Of a stretch of DNA of 31,872 bases, positions 31,307 to 31,872 are shown one piece after another. Each line of letters starts with the position of its first letter. The first letter of the stretch is position 1. The translations under genes and the position numbers were made by a program. Under the pieces are notes generated by a model that was not told the DNA's origin, made no database searches, and saw nothing but the letters and a program-made list of their open reading frames with translations. This DNA comes from Euglena gracilis (lineage: Eukaryota > Euglenozoa > Euglenophyceae > Euglenales > Euglenaceae), in NCBI GenBank assembly GCA_900893395.1, contig CAAHFI011372113.1:1-31872 (forward strand), given 5' to 3'.

Positions 31307-31872
31307 GAATTCGCTGGCCAGCTCAAATTTAGGGTCAAAATCCGGTTTTCTGAACATTTGGCATTTTTAGGGCATTTTTGAAGTTTCAAAGTATCACAAG
31401 TGGTATCACAAGTTCAGCTTCAAGTTTCAAGACCCAAGTATCACAACGTCAGCTCCCCATATATGTGCCCGTTCTCGTCGCTCAGGCTCAGCGTGAGCCC
31501 ACCAAGCCCAAGTGTGTCCCGCACCACGTGTCGCCGGTGCCATGTGCGGGCCCTCCCATTGGAGGTGCGGCCACCATTTTCCTCACAAATGGTGGTTGGG
31601 GGTCTGCCTGGGTGTATTCTTTGGCGTGGCACTGCCACCATTGCCATTGCGGTTCAGGCGTGAGCGGCGAGCCAGGGAGCCCGTCACCCGAGCGACAGCA
31701 AGTGTGTATCTGCTCCCGGGAGCACGCGCTGTGGGCCACTGAAAATGGCTGCCCCGAAAATCAGGGAAAGGCAGCGTTGCTGCCGCGATATGCCTGCGCA
31801 TGTTGCCACCGTCATTGCGGCCACTTTACCGTTTCATTTGTGTCTCTTGGTGGTGATTGGTCGCGTGCTTTT
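31307..31872 (+). repeat. Right partial monomer (K36) with core-type states regained
   Basis: The final 566 bases hold the first part of another monomer. Unlike K31-K35 it carries the CCCATTGGAGGTGCGG segment (31557-31569) and the core-type TTGTGTCTCTTGG (about 31838-31850). It is noisy, with many extra or missing single bases, for example CTGAAAATGG and TGCCGCGATATG. The window ends before the TATA position, so that state cannot be read. It suggests that a core-like block lies beyond the right edge. Confidence 0.75.

Larger units (their letters stand above)
1..31872 (+). repeat. Tandem satellite array, about 889-bp monomer, filling the window
   Basis: The same unit recurs head to tail with no interruption and no inversion. 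GAATTC in the context GGAATTC(G)GCTGGCCAG begins at 574, 1433, 2289, 3144, 4005, 4867, 5739, 6621, 7509, 8398, 9285, 10173, 11063, 11953, 12841, 13731, 14618, 15509, 16398, 17289, 18181, 19072, 19961, 20853, 21745, 22635, 23526, 24404, 25277, 26163, 27035, 27905, 28770, 29577, 30445 and 31307. Successive distances run from 807 to 892 bp, and most are 887-892. Long open frames occur on both strands, but they are the same repeat read in shifting frames. None keeps one reading frame across copies and none resembles a known protein. The array reaches both edges, so its true length is unknown. This is satellite DNA by definition. A role at a centromere or in heterochromatin is inference. Confidence 0.98.

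Noticed and set aside
1-31872. CRISPR array or bacterial repeat locus
   Set aside because: The repeat unit is about 889 bp with no short-repeat and unique-spacer alternation, and there are no cas genes.
1-31872. Tandemly repeated rRNA, histone or other multicopy gene cluster
   Set aside because: No rRNA, tRNA, 5S, snRNA or histone sequence is recognisable within the monomer on either strand.
1-31872. Retroelement or DNA transposon amplified in tandem
   Set aside because: No transposase, reverse transcriptase, terminal repeat or target-site duplication is visible, and the copies abut directly with no insertion boundaries.

Overview
The whole 31,872-base window is one uninterrupted head-to-tail satellite DNA array. 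I see no protein-coding gene, RNA gene, transposon, CRISPR array or unique flanking sequence. A single family of monomers, about 889 bp long, fills the window on one strand. It starts and ends in mid-monomer, so the array probably continues beyond both edges. An EcoRI site followed by a GCTGGCCAGC palindrome serves as a landmark. GAATTC begins at 36 regularly spaced positions from 574 to 31307, giving 35 complete monomers (called K1 to K35 here), a left partial copy (K0, 1-573) and a right partial copy (K36, 31307-31872).

The array is layered. A core of near-identical monomers (K8 to K26, about 6621-23525) has lengths of only 887-892 bp. It is flanked on both sides by shorter, more divergent monomers: mostly 855-872 bp on the left, and 807-886 bp on the right. 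The two flanks share variant states that differ from the core. They lack a 12-bp CCAAT-bearing segment, many have TACAAAA where the core has TATAAAA, and they differ in GTGG/CTGG, TTTACGCAAA/TTTAGCCCAAA and TATATTC/TGTATTC. K7 on the left and K27-K30 on the right are intermediate. This fits a recent core expansion inside an older array by unequal exchange or a similar process. Much of the flank variation, however, is single-base loss in short runs, which could also be consensus error in a long-read assembly. The last partial copy regains core-type states, hinting at another core-like block beyond the right edge.

Each monomer carries small structured elements: an A/T-tract stretch around the EcoRI site, a period-12 direct repeat, a CACGTG E-box, an inverted CCAAT box in the core type, a G-rich tract, a perfect 12-bp palindrome, a strong 7-bp-stem hairpin, and a TATAAAAA box in the core type. 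Whether any of these act is unknown.

The organism is almost certainly a eukaryote, since long homogeneous kilobase-scale satellites are typical of centromeric, pericentromeric, subtelomeric or sex-chromosome heterochromatin. The GC- and CpG-rich body mixed with short A and T tracts would suit a vertebrate, perhaps a bird, but that is only an impression. I do not recognise the family by name.
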